Assembly (NCBI GenBank): GCA_949152475.1
Contig: OX424555.1
Span: forward strand, 70,757,499-70,821,498
DNA from: Terebella lapidaria
Taxonomy: Eukaryota > Annelida > Polychaeta > Terebellida > Terebellidae
DNA length: 64,000 nucleotides
Reading direction: 5' to 3'
Shown piece by piece: positions 11,388 through 23,699 of the stretch. Position 1 is the stretch's first letter; each line of letters starts with the position of its first letter. A program made the translations under genes and the position numbers. Below the pieces are notes generated by a model. It saw only the letters and a program-made list of their open reading frames with translations, did not search any database and was not told where the DNA came from.

Positions 11388-13136
11388 AGGTTACCGAACC
11401 TATGGTCTGATAACCTATTGCCGTCACGTAGCGTCCGTTCATATTTTATTATAGTGTATGGTCCACTCTTTCTGAAAAATTGGGAAAAGATACCTTGAAA
11501 TATTTCAAGAAGGAGGAATTTTTTAGTTTTTGGATTCTCCAATTCTTCTCAAAATGGCGGCCGTTTTCGTCGAAAAACGCTCAACTTTGAACTTTGGCGG
11601 CCATTTTCTCAAAAACTGTCTGATCAGTTTTGAGATTTTTGTTAAACATTCCTCTTATAAACCGTTGTGACGTGTATAAGTTTGGTTGCCCTTGAATTAC
11701 CAATCTCTGTGTGGCGGCCATTTTGAATTTTTGACGAGTCGTCGAAAAAACATTTTTCGCCCCAAATCGCATTACTATCCATTTTGGGCCATTTCCAGCC
11801 AAAAAAAAATTTTCACCCTTTGAAATATTTTTTGGCACTTCTTTCCTTCATAATGGGAGCTGCCGGGACTGTACTCATTGAACACTTTGGCACTATCAAA
11901 TGGGAAGTCATATATGGCGACTAGTGTGGTGACCTTGAAATTGACCTTGAAAGGTCAAAACAGCCATTTTTGGGTCGCAAAATGCCCAAATTTGCACCTT
12001 GTCTGTCTTTTCTCGAAATCTATCTTATCACTATTGAGATTTGTGTTTCTAAACATGCTAATTGGGGCCCTCGACATTGTTTGTACAGATAGAGTGCCTT
12101 GAATCGATCAATAGGCCTGAAATTATGGCTCAAAAAGGCCTAAGATTCAGTTTTTAGCTGTTTTCTCGAAAACTGTTTGATCAGTTTTCAGCTTTTTGTG
12201 TCAAACCATATTGATTTGGGTCCTTGATATTGTTTATAAAGATGTAGTGCCTTGAATCGATCGATAGGCCCAAAATTATGGCTTAAATGGCCTCAAAAAT
12301 GTTTGATTGTTTTCTCGAAAACTATCTGATCAGTTTTGATTATTTTTGTTTCATGACATACTAATTGGGATCCTCGACATCGTTTATAAAGAGGAAGGTC
12401 CTTGAATTGCTGAAAAGGCCCAATCTGTGGGCAGGAAAGGTCTAAACAGGCCGATATGTACAAATTGTCATATAGCGCAAAAACGCTTGTGCATAGGGCT
12501 CAGGTTTATATTATAACCATATAGAATAACCATTTATATGGTGCATCTTTTTGTGGCCTTGAGGTTGACCTCAGATAACCTTGAAGTCTAAATCTCAAGG
12601 TCATGGGGACAAGAAATGTGTAGATTGGCCTCAATAGACAAAATGCTTGTAGATAGGTTATGTTCATATTAGGAAGCATTTAGGGAGTCTTTTGGTGACA
12701 TTGTTTCTGACCTCAGATGACCTTGAGTACTAAATCTCAATGTCACATCTGACATGAAATGTAAATTGGCTTGAGGGGCTAAAACAATTGCACATACAGG
12801 TTAGGATTGCATTATTAGCATATAGGGAGTCAGAACAGCAGAAGGTCACCATCTTTGGTGACCTTGAGGTTGACGTCAGTCGACCGTGAAGGCTTAATCT
12901 CAAGGTCATGCCTGACCTGAAATGTGTAAATTGGCCTTTACGGACAAAATACTTGTAGATAGATATTATATTTGTATTATGAATATATGTATTCAAAATT
13001 ATATGCAGCACACCAAATGGCGACATTGACGTATGTACAGAAAGATGACCTTGATTGATAAATCTCGATGTCATATATCTCACCTGTGTCGCTTGAACCA
13101 AAATTGTCCGTAACCTATCTTAGCGCTTGGGCTAAT
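11388..13136 (+). mobile_element. R2 satellite-bearing element, copy 1
   Basis: Starts AGGTTACCGAACC with an immediate fold-back (AGGTTACCGAACCTATGG paired with GGTCTGATAACC) and ends TTGTCCGTAACC followed by a TAGCGCTTGGGCTA tail. The ends are inverted with respect to each other. The interior holds two sets of diverged tandem units: one near 11600-12430 marked by TTCTCGAAAACT-TCTGATCAG, spaced about 150 bp, and one near 12540-13080 marked by AAATCTCAAGGTCA, spaced about 142-166 bp. No protein seen, so mobilisation would need a partner in trans. Its arrays differ from those of copies 2 and 3. Confidence 0.72.
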
Positions 13137-14356
13137 TTATTTCGATAGAATTCTGGAATTCGGTAGAAAATTGTCGTTTGACACCCAGGGGAAGTAAGCC
13201 AAGTTATAACATGATACCATTTAGCATCGCAAAAAATTATCAGCGAGAACGGTATTTACAAGTTTACAAAAATCAGAGTATAGTAATCGGAAATTTTGGG
13301 TAGTGATAGCCAACTAGGTAAATAGGAAGCCTTTTGTGCAAGCCTAATGTAAGCCTATTGTGCAATATATACATATATGGCCGGGACGTCGGGTGTTCGG
13401 ATTGACATAATAAAATGTTTGGATTTAAAGTTGTTTTGTCATATGAATCTACCCATATATGATTCACATGCAGAGATACGATATATTTCTTCATTTAGTT
13501 CTTATTATTTTGTACCACCTGCGCAAAAACAGTTTTGTTCAAACTTCTAATTCTATCCAATTTATTCAGAGAACATTGATTATAAAGAATATAAAATATG
13601 TAGAACAAAAACATATTTATGAGTGTGAATAAGCTATGTTAACCTGTTAACCATGTTAATCAGATATCAAAACAAACAGAGAACAAAACCAATTCAAAAA
13701 CAAGATACTTGGAAGGTCATACTGATCAGCATCAAACATAAACACTGACATTCAAATTAAATATTGACATTTAATGTCAGAACAGCAATCAGTAGTATGA
13801 ATCCCTAGAAATTTACAAATATTGAGAGACATGTTCCATTCGTATCAACTCTATAATGAGAATGATAAATGATATAATCTGCGATGCAGGGATTTAGTTA
13901 AACGTTGTTTATGCCTAGTGCTTGCATTAATACCTGTCATTATAATGATATTGTTGTGCACTACTACATGTAGATCGAGAAGCAGGGTACTATTTTGGTC
14001 ATATTTGTAAAACGTGTTCTCGTTCAATTGCAACCATACAGGACACTTCATTAAACTAATCACTATTCGAGTCGTACCGAATGGAATGAAGAGTCATTGT
14101 GAGACAATAAATACGGATCATGTATTGATCATGGAAACATCCGTGGGCGTGTACTTGAAATGCGAAACAAACTGGGTTAGAGTGGTTATTAAACAGTAAC
14201 CATTACCCAATTACAACATATTCCGAGCGAACAAAGCCGATTACGTGATCCAATATCAAAGCCCAGTGCTGGGTGACACCAAGAACATTTTGTGGAACTT
14301 CCTGCACCCTATAGCCATAATGAAATCAGTTCAGGTGTTCTGGATGTATAACGCCA
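13136..14356. other. Unassigned DNA
   Basis: A+T-rich, no family recognised. Short open frames lack domain motifs. Confidence 0.4.
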
Positions 14357-15095
14357 ATGTAAGTATCAATCCATTACGACCAATACAGTCAGATTTTGAT
14401 GATGCCAATAACATACGTAAAATACAACATTTTGCACTAGAAATAAAGCCCGACCAAACACTTTATCCAAAGACACACTGGCGTCATCAGGGGCAGACAG
14501 TGTGTTAAATGTAGTTGTTTCTACTGTACATCTAATGTAGTTAGTATACAACTGCCCAACAACCTATGAAAATAATTTAGAAATCCGAACCTGACCCCAT
14601 GGAATAGATATATGAGAATATGACAAGTACAAAAGTACCTAATCACAAGCCAGAAGGCTACTGAGTTGATGGTATCATCGGGGACAGATTTAACGTCCGC
14701 CAGCATCTATTACCACCAATAGAGTCGGATTTTGATGAGGCCAATAACAAACGTAAAATACAACATTTTGCGATAGAAACAAAGCCCAACCAAGTGGTTT
14801 ATCCAAAGACACACTGGCGTCATCAGGGGCAGACAGTGTGTTAAATGTGGTTGTTTCTACTGTACACCTGATGGAATTAGTATACAACAGCCCAACAATA
14901 ATCTAGAAACCCGAAACTAACCCCATGGATTTAACGTCCACCAGCTTTGACACCGACTCAGTGGTATGAATGTAAGTATCAATCTATTATCATCAATACA
15001 GTCAGATTTTGATGATGCCAATAACAAACGTAAAATATAACATTTTGCAATATAGACAAAGCCAAATCAAATAGTTCATTCAAAGACACACATAT
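14357..15095 (-). repeat. R1 repeat, three units head to tail
   Basis: Unit 1 at 14357-14702 begins at the fixed end. Unit 2 at about 14704-14969 lacks the first ~12 bases of that end, as if a deletion fused GTCCGCCAGC to ATCTATTACC. Unit 3 starts at 14971 and is cut short near 15095. Junctions reading GGTATGA|ATGTAAGTATC show true head-to-tail tandem arrangement. Minus-strand frames of about 60 codons starting MYTN.IRCTVETTTFNTLS are kept in units 1 and 2. Confidence 0.8.
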
Positions 15096-15735
15096 TTTTT
15101 TCCGAATTATTCTCGGGGAAAATGAGATAGATAGATGGTCAATGAAACATTTGTACAATATCTTGTGTACATTTGTCACATATACTTTATGTGGAAATAA
15201 TAGTATGTACCGTGATGTTAAATTGGACCACTGTAATACTGCTGAAGTTATTACTTGTTAGTAACTGGTTACCAAGACTTGTTACTCCATTAGGAAAAAT
15301 AGCCCTACAGGGATACCGTATCGATACTAGAAAAATGTTCGTGGAGTTTGGAAATATTTTCCTTTTACGGTAATTTAAGTATTGAAGTTACCTTGCTGAT
15401 GTTGCCCTTGTCTCAATGTGTCCATGATCAGTTAGTATCTGTTTCCCATGAAATATTACGCATTAATGTGGGTTTCCTCTCACTAGATTATAGAGTGCGG
15501 AATTGCCCAATGGGGCTGTTCAGGAATATCTTATATCGACACTTAATGTCCTTCAGGTACTCCCAGAGCTCTTTCAGGCTACGAAGTCCACTAAAAAGGC
15601 ACAGATATTGTATGAAGTCAAGGTATATGTTTATCTTTGCCAGAAACAAAAACATTTATTGCCTTGTATATTATGGAAATAAATATTTTTTGCGTCATGA
15701 ATAATTATGTGCGTGTGTGTATGTTTTATTACTAG
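15095..15735. other. Unassigned DNA before an exon-like frame
   Basis: A plus-strand frame of 118 codons at 15348-15704 has no recognised motif. The end, TGTGTGTATGTTTTATTACTAG, looks like a weak polypyrimidine tract and 3' splice site for the next entry. Confidence 0.4.
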
Positions 15736-16029
15736 GACGGAGTCGACCCTAACAAACTTATTACTTCTCACCACCCACGCATCCTCCGAACATCAAAATC
15801 GCTCATAGTAGTGGCCGAGAACATCTGCATGAGTTTCATCAAAGATTACAGTCGGGCTCTCCTCGTCATGATGGGGTTGTACTATACCTTTAATCTTACC
15901 TACCCTTCGGGATTGGAAACATGTTTATCGTTCTTGCAAACACATATGCTACTAGATCAAATCCACGTCAAAGACATGACCAAGTCCTACAGAACTGCGG
16001 TTCTGAAATTCAAGAAATTCACAGGTTAA
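15736..16029 (+). pseudogene. Lone exon-like coding fragment, hydrophobic segment with FNLTYPSGLETCLSFLQ
   Basis: The frame runs from just after a TTACTAG acceptor-like site to TAA at 16027-16029, about 97 codons without interruption. It contains a hydrophobic stretch (ALLVMMGLYYTF) followed by NLTYPSGLETCLSFLQTHML and a basic C-terminus KFKKFTG. From memory, a [A/L]-rich segment followed by FN-YP-GL--TL-F-Q ends many uncharacterised fish, coral and mollusc proteins; their function is not known to me. No upstream exon can be joined. It could be the last exon of a host gene, a processed fragment, or part of a transposon-captured gene. The stop-free length is only mildly above chance, so the call rests on the motif. 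Confidence 0.42.
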
Positions 16030-16191
16030 TTTGCGTATTTCGTACAACCAGCATAAGAATTCCGTGAGCCTTACATGTTGAATTCCAAATTCACTGCAAA
16101 TTTCACAGGAGAAGCATTCGTCTACTTGTTGATGAGCATGTGTTCTTCCAATTGCAGTGTCTTATGACTGTATGTAAGTATGTATGTTTTA

Positions 16192-18022
16192 AAGTTACCG
16201 GACATATGGTCCGATAACCTATTGGCATGGCGTTGCGTTCAGCGTCGTCGTCCGTCCACATTTTTATCTTTAAAGTTCACGATCGGATCTTTCTGAAATT
16301 TTGCACAAAAATACCTAAAAATATTTCAAGAGGGTTTTTTTTTTTTCGCATTTTTTTCAAAATGACGGCCATTTTTGCCGAAAACAGCCAATTTCTGACT
16401 TTGGCAGCCATTTTCTCAAAATCTGTTCAGATAGTTTTGAGATTTTCATTTTAACCCCTTCGCTGCGTATAGCCCGAGAAGGTCTCGGGCACTAACGTCA
16501 ATTCCAGTGTGCGTATAGCCCGAGAAGGTCTCGGGCTCTGAACAATGTGTGATAAGTCAGTGTGGAGTGTCAAGATCGTTATGATATTTCACATAAGTTT
16601 GGCGAACATGCATGGACACTCTAAGATAATGCAGTTAGCACTATTCGGCCAGTCATCTCAAACTTATATGTACGTCTTTAGATTGATTTCTGCCAAAGAG
16701 AAGAGAACCAGCATGTATTTGTCTACATGCAAATCTTGATTTATATACACACATGGTATAGATGTGATTTACAATATGTATATGCTGTTCATTTTGACAG
16801 TTATGATTGCAACATGTTGCTCAGCAAGCGTGAACTATTTAAGTTAGCTCTTACATAATATATCTGATCGGGTCAATGGAAATGGAGACATAACTTTGTG
16901 TCTGATGGGAATAATTTAGTGCCGTGTAAAAAGCATGCTTTGTTTGTTAAAATGTGATCGTTGCCATGGTAACCTGCTCCATAGCAAATAAATTTTATTG
17001 GCATTGCTGCTGCATTGGTGGGAATAAAGTTTCGTACCAAATATATATAATTTTTACAATAATATTCCAATTTTTTCTTGAAAAATTAAAAATATCTGAG
17101 ACAATATCATATTTTGCTATTTTTCCTCCGCACAGGCGATTTCACTGAGCCCCGCAGTGAAGGGGTTAAAAGATTGCCCTCACATACCTCTGTAATCTGT
17201 ATAAATTTCGTTGCCCTTGATTCGACGGTCTGCGTGTGGTGGATATTTTCATTTTCTTGACGGCTCCCAAATGGGACTTTCCCATGTTAAATTATTTTAT
17301 GCCTTATAATGGGACACACTATGCCTAATATCTCACTTAATATTGAGATTATAGACTAGGAATCAATTGTGGACACATGAAATATGCTGTTTATTGTCAC
17401 GACCTTGATTTTGACCTCATTTTTAAGGTCAGAGCACAAAATGGCTAATATCTCGCTTATAATTGACTATCGACTTGGGAATCAATTGTGGACGTATAGG
17501 AAATTATATAGCCCAAATATTCTGATGACCTAGAATTTGACCTTTGACCTCATTTTCAAGGTCAAAGAACAAAACGGCTACCGGTAATAGTTTGCTTATT
17601 ATCGACTTTACAGCTTGAGAATCAATTGTGGACATATAGGAAATGATATATGCTGAATATCGTCATGACCTTGAATTTGACCTTTGACTTCATTTTCAAG
17701 GTATCGCAGGACAAAATGGCTAATATCTTGTTTATTATCAACTTTACAAGTTAGGATTCAATTGTGCACATACAGCAAATGATATATCTGGAATATTCTG
17801 ATGACCTTTAATTTGACTTTTGATTTAATTTTTAAGGTCACAGGACATTATAACTGATATCTCTCTTATTATTGAGTTTACAGCTTAGTAATCAATTGTG
17901 AACGTATAGGAAATCATATATGCTGAATACTCTTGTAACTTTGAATTTGACTGTGACCTTATTTTCAAGGTCTCGAGACAAAATAGCTATTATATATTGT
18001 CTGGTAACCTATCTTAGCCCTT
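16192..18022 (+). mobile_element. R2 satellite-bearing element, copy 2
   Basis: Starts AAAGTTACCGGACATATGG with its own fold-back to GGTCCGATAACC, then GTCGTCGTCCGTCC. It ends TTGTCTGGTAACCTATCTTAGCCC. The interior from about 17280 to 18000 holds diverged tandem units of about 134 bp marked by AATCAATTGTG, TGACCTTGAATTTGACC and CAAGGTCA, the same family as array 1 of copy 3. A separate MITE is nested at 16455-17165. No coding capacity. Confidence 0.78.
16451..17169. mobile_element. piggyBac-type MITE with TTAA target-site duplication
   Basis: Inverted ends CCCCTTCGCTGCG (16455-16467) and CGCAGTGAAGGGG (17153-17165) match over 13 bp with one mismatch. They are flanked on both sides by TTAA (16451-16454 and 17166-17169), the duplication made by piggyBac-family transposases. 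The sequence on either side of the element joins smoothly into the R2 consensus seen at 23272, which confirms insertion into R2. The 711-bp interior has no transposase. Near the left end GCCCGAGAAGGTCTCGGGC, an 8-bp-stem palindrome, occurs twice (16472-16490 and 16518-16536). Confidence 0.9.
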
Positions 18023-18835
18023 TTTTCCCTATAGTGTTCATATACCTTAGTTGAATGTAGCATTTTCATGGCTGTATGACTTTTGGATTTCTCGCAAGTG
18101 ACGAGCGATTTGTTTACTCGCAAGTGACGAGCGATTTGTTTGCATGTTTGTGAAATAAAATTGTTTCACCCTACAGTGTTGTGGTATTCCTGAATGTAAG
18201 AAAATAAATCTTGCTATAATAATGAGCAGTAGTAATCTTTTCTTGATGGAAGAAGAATTCATTTGATATTGAGAATATTTTTCTTTACAATTCTGGTAAT
18301 GAGATAAATTTTCTTGAATAGCCTCCTGAATAGAAGAATATTTTTCTTGTGTTTAAATATCTGTTTCTTGAGGTAAGAAAATGTTGATGTCACCCAAGAG
18401 AATTATTCTTATCTGAGTGTATGCTTTGTTTTCTGGGACTAAGAACATACATAATTCTCATCCTAGAAAAAGTTTCTTGAATGGCATGAAAGAAAAACTT
18501 TCTTGCCAGAGTCCCTAGAATATATTTCTCATACTCAGACTTTTATTTCTGGTATAAGAAAATTATTTTTTTCTGTGTATGATGTCATTGATAAGTTTCT
18601 TTGTCGTGAACAATTCAGATGTATTTTAACTGCCATAATTTATGCGGATGCTGCCCACTATTGTTCTTTGACCCCCCTACTGATATAAGTGACTGTGGAT
18701 GAGAAGTGACTGTTGAACCACGCATAAACCCCGACATGAAACTGATTGACTCCTTGCAGGCAGTGAGTGTTTTACAGCATTGTATTTCAAACACCAGGTT
18801 CAGGATGATTCGATGCCATAGAAGATTAATTTCTA
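18022..18835. other. A+T-rich DNA with dense TTTCTTG/AAGAAA words
   Basis: Between about 18220 and 18580 short words of the type TTTCTTGA and AAGAAAA recur at irregular 30-60 bp spacing, giving a local polypurine/polypyrimidine alternation. Also two direct copies of CTCGCAAGTGACGAGCGATT at about 18092 and 18117. No gene. Confidence 0.5.
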
Positions 18836-21800
18836 ATGCTGACTAACCAACAATGGAACTTGACAGCTGGGTGTAAATAGATTATACTTGACTACGAGAC
18901 CCTTCATCCGCGTCTCTATTCACGGTCGTCATCGCTTCCTAGGCATGGCATGAAATGTAATCCGTGGAACTAAATTGGCTCGTGTTCGTAGTTGACAGAT
19001 GATTGAATTAGCGCCCATACACTCGGGCGCGACAATATTCAAAAGATAGCATTGTTTGGCACTGTGAGTTCTCATAGTTCATATCTTGACCATCATAGGG
19101 GAATAATACGTTGTATTAATCTCACACTATCACACACAAGTGATTCCTATTCTCCAATCTCAATATCAAGGTAAATATTATATAGGAATTATATGCCCCA
19201 TTATAAAGCAAAGGAGAATTCAACATGAGAAAGTTCCATTTAGGGCAAGAAACTCATACACATCATAGCGGTACATAGGATTCTTATGCATCAAAAAGAC
19301 TAAAAGTTACTGAACAGAGTTTGAGAAAATGGCTGCTAAAGTCCAAATTTGACCGTTTCCTGTTGAAAATGGCCGCCATTTCGAAAAAAAAATTGTAAAA
19401 TCAAACAATCAAAAATACTGCCATACTGCCTCTTGAAATACTTTTAGGCATTGTTGTGCAAAATTTCAGAGAAATACGACCATAAACTCAAAGATAAAAA
19501 TGTGGATGCCGCCGACGACAACAACAAATGTATGTATCATTCTATTACCCATGTGAACCAAATTTTGATGTCAATAAAAAACCTAAAATACAAAACTTTC
19601 AGAATAGAAACAAAGCCCGACCAAACATTCATATCTGAAGCCACACTGGCGTCATCAGGGGCAGATAGTGTGTAATTATAGTTGTTTCTACTGTACACCA
19701 GATGGAATTAGTGGACAACTGCCTAACAACTTATCAAAACAATTTAGAATGTAAGTATCAATCTGTTACCACCAATACAGTCAGATTTTGATGATGCCAA
19801 TAACAAACGTAAAATACAACATTTTGCAACAGAAACAAAGCCCGAAACAAAATCCGAAAAAAACAGACACAAATCTGAAACAAACCCCGTGAAATAGGTT
19901 ATGACAAGTACCATGACGACACGTGACTTTTCAGCCCTATGATGATGAAAACATTTCCGAATGTGGGGGTCCGACCTTGAGGAACTAATCAGACAAAGAT
20001 GAAAGGTGCGCAGTTAAGTAATTTTACTGAAGAATACTCTAGTAGGAGGTGGGCGGTAGCCCAGACATGGGCGTTCACACGGACAACTACGGTATACTTG
20101 TGAATTGGTTCCATGCTTGTTGACTACAATATCACACATGTAAATATGTAATCAACTTCCCCTGCATTGCAGCAGGTTACCCCTGCAGTTGAAAGGGAAG
20201 GAACAGGACTACATAGTAGTGGAAATATCGTGATGACACAAAATCATTACTGTATAAAATTGCTTTGTTGTATATTCCATTTTATAACGTTCTTTCAAAT
20301 AGAGTTGCACTTTAATTTGCATTAGAGCAAGCTAAAATCAATAACTTTATTGAATTCTCCAGTGAATGGTAAACAATAACGCCCTGCAATCTTTGACATT
20401 CAGGGGGATCAATGCCTGTCTGTTTGGCTGAAATACGACTCGTGCCCTGTTCATTACCACAAATTGAAATTTCTTGTCGAATTCCTAGAACACACAATAC
20501 CTTCCGCCAATGCATGTAAAAAAGCCAATGTACTCAATGTTCGTTTTAAGCCTGAACACAAATGGTCGAGAACATATCAATGATATAACTAGTTACACCT
20601 GATGCAGTTAAAATACATTTGCACTTTTGTAAAAAAAAATCTGACAAACAGGAACCGAGGGAAAAAAAAACATTTACATAAACACGTTGAAAAAGTGATG
20701 CTGGTGTCCCCGTTACAATCTGAAAGATTACGTGTGCTGAGGAGGGACAACAAGTACGGTCGTCTGTTTGATATTTCTTTTTACTACGAGCTTTGCATCA
20801 CGACACAGATATCATACTTCATCAGAGGTTTGTGTGTTGTACGGGTTACATGTGTTTTTGTTATCTCCACTAATGTGGATCAGGATAAGATTGCACCACC
20901 ATCATTATCGAAGATAGTTGTATAGAATCTCTTAGAGTATCGCATTTTGAACTTGATTATTGGTCTCGAAACAACATGCAACGTGGCATGAGTTATCCAT
21001 ATCATTCTCTATAGCACTATCTGATGGAAATTAGTTTGGTAACACTCATTATAGGACTGATCGAACGAGGTACATTTATATACAGATACAAATGATATGA
21101 TAGGTATACCAGTTCCATCAGCCCTATATGGAAGTTTTGTAAGTCAATGACATGATCAAAACCCGATTCATGTGATAAAGGTTGAGTATGTTGGTAATTT
21201 ATTTTTAACTATTACAGTATGGGAACATTTCGTTAGGAAATCCCAATCCAGATTAATTGAGTATTTATATCTTTGGCCTATTCGAAATGCATCAGCTTTC
21301 ACTTCCGCGTCCGAATCACGTCATGATACGTTAGGACGAATTCATCTGATTGGTTATAAGAACATGTTTATCGTTAATGGCATGCATCGGGACACGGAAA
21401 TAGCAAAAAATGTTCTGAATGGAACTTTAGCCTTCGATTGGAGTGAATAAATGTACACAAGACCTACCTCAAAGCCTATCACCCCATGTTTGTAAATGCA
21501 ATGTTATTTGTACATACACCTTGAAAGGATTTATTAACTATGACAATTACAATCATAATGAAATCATCTACGATACGGTTTAAATGATTTAAAATTAAAC
21601 CTGTTTTCATCACTGAAGAAGAGCGAACGGTTCAGAATAGAACTAATTTTGCTCCTTGGACAATAACCTTGTAGCATTACCCAAAACATTTAAAAAGGAC
21701 TGATCGGTTTCTGAAATTCGTTATAAATTAATTAGTGAACATATATTAGATGATCAATATTAAGCAAACGTGTGTGAAAGTACACCAATTCCGGTCTAAC

Positions 21801-22120
21801 GACTTGGTGTTAGACATCGATCATTCACACTGAGGTCGTGTACAAAATATGTCTGTCAAGGACGCGTTCTAGATTGTGTGAGGCCCAGTTAACTATTGGT
21901 TCGAGTCTACAGGAACATCTGCCATGCGATTCGAGTATAGCACACATATACACTGGGATTTATTCTGGTACAAATAGTGCATGGCTACAAAGAGTACAAA
22001 TAGTAGTCAATTGTTGTCACGAAACCTCCAAATGTGAAACCGATATGGAAGATTTTCAACTTATGAGTATGATCAAACGCTATTCCGTGTGGGGTTGAAT
22101 GGGTTCAAAGTAGGTTTTAT
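18835..22120 (+). repeat. R3 macro-repeat, partial copy I (interrupted by R1)
   Basis: Begins with the C block (CTAACCAACAATGGAACTTG) seen again at 38.66, 44.65, 53.05 and 63.98 kb. The segment at 20.3-20.9 kb (ATTGAATTCTCC, CACCACCATCATTATCGAA) matches 54.2-54.7 kb. The segment at 21.8-22.1 kb (GACTTGGTGTTAGACAT, GAGTATGATCAAACG) matches 55.97-56.42 kb. The order is the same as in the large copies. R1 copies interrupt it near 19.5-19.85 kb. No protein recognised. Confidence 0.65.
19529..19850 (-). repeat. R1 repeat, two adjoining copies
   Basis: A diverged copy at 19529-19748 and a truncated copy at 19749-19850, joined so that the fixed end ATGTAAGTATCAATCTGTTA directly follows the truncated first copy. 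Orientation as in other entries. Confidence 0.75.
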
Positions 22121-22214
22121 GACATCAACATAATTTAGCAGTCCACTTGCAACAATCGACATGCTGTGAAGACATCGGAAAATGTCAGGTAGACTGGAAA
22201 GGTCTCGGCAACAT

Positions 22215-22330
22215 ACACGGGCGTAGAACTGTTTCGCTATGAATGCCCTACTCGATGTTTAATGATACACCCTACGCGGTGTTGATTGCCTTTACCGACT
22301 AACAAACTAGACAAACACGTGCTTACGAAC
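22215..22330 (+). repeat. Inverted-repeat arm, left
   Basis: About 115 bp containing GGGCGTAGAACTGTTTCGCT, ATGAATGCCCTAC and TACACCCTACGC. It is the inverse of 27466-27575. The two arms enclose 5.1 kb including R5 and R2 copy 3. The arms may be two copies of a dispersed repeat or the ends of one element. Confidence 0.72.
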
Positions 22331-22985
22331 CAAAACTTCAGCAAAAGTGAGTTTTAGTAAAAAACCTTCATATAGCAGTCGGTTGCTTACCAGTGTTGAT
22401 GATATATGTGCAGAAAATGAGGGCTGTTTGTTTCTGAACAGTGATGACAATATATTTACTCAGCAATATTGGAAAATTTGTCACTTCTGTAATGTGTTAC
22501 AGTTAAAGATTAAAATACAAGCATCATATTTGTGTTTCATGAATCATGTGATGTATATATTGCGATTTATATGTCGGAATCATGGTAAAATTTTCGTTGC
22601 ACCTGATACCCTTTACGGAACACACACAAAGCTTCCCTTGTCGCATGGTGCCGCTACCCCTTACACACTGCGCCATCATAATAGGTTTAAAGCAAATTCA
22701 GTTTAGAAGCACTTTCACTTTTATTACATATCGGGTACTTTCTATTCCAGGTTCTATGTTGTTCTTGGTATTCAAATAAATCACACTTATTATCATTCAC
22801 CAGATGGAATTCTTGCCAGTGGCAAGGTGGAGGCGGAACAGCCCTTGCAGTGTCAAGAGAAGGGATGTTCAGCTACGTTGAAATATTTTCATTCTGCAAA
22901 GATTGGTTGGAATGTGTTGTAGATGAAAAACAATCCTTTGTGTATTCTGGATGCGTTATTCTTTAACTACTTTTTCAACCGCTGG
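22330..22985. other. Unassigned DNA
   Basis: A plus-strand frame of 119 codons at 22347-22706 has no recognised motif. Nothing else seen. Confidence 0.4.
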
Positions 22986-23271
22986 ATCTGTCCTGCATTT
23001 TTAAAGCAACTGCATGCCTTCGAATGTATGCAATATTTTTTTTCAAAACTAAATTTTATTGAAAATCGTCCAATACAAGACAACAAAACGTGCTCACATT
23101 GGTTTTGACGATTAGAGTCCGTCCGAGATTACATCAGTTTTAACACACATTTTACGCCAGTTCTGTATATAATAAAGGAAGTGTATCAAACCCGAATGTA
23201 AACAAACCCGAATGTAAACAAATGCTCAAATTGCCCTTAAAAGTCCACATCGAGTACATTCTACAGTTTTT
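22985..23271 (-). repeat. R5 dispersed repeat, interrupted copy, first half
   Basis: Reverse complement of about 3046-3330. It ends at AAAGTCCACATCGAGTACAT followed by CTACAGTTTT, where R2 begins. The word AACCCGAATGTAAACA is locally duplicated here. Confidence 0.78.
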
Positions 23272-23699
23272 AGGTTACCGACCTTTGGTCCGATAACCTA
23301 TTGCCGTGGCGTTGCGTCCGTCGTCCGTCGTCGTCCGTCGGCGTCCGTCTACATTTTTATCTTTAAAGTTTACGATCGAATCTTTCTGAAATTTTGCACA
23401 AAAATGCCTAAAAATATTTCGAGAGGGAGGTATTTTTTAGTTTTTTTATTTTCGCAATTATTTCAAAATGGCGGCCGTTTTCGTCGAAAAATGGCCAATT
23501 TTGGACTTTGGCTGTCGTTTTCTCAAAATCTGTTCAGTAATTTTTTTTCTTATTCATGCATAACACTCCTCATATGTACCTCTGTGACATGTATAAATTT
23601 CGTTGCCCTTGAATCGCTCGAAGTGGGCCATTTTGGGCCCAAACTCGGCCCAAATGGGACTTTCCCATGTTAAATTCTCCTATGCTTTATAATGGGACA

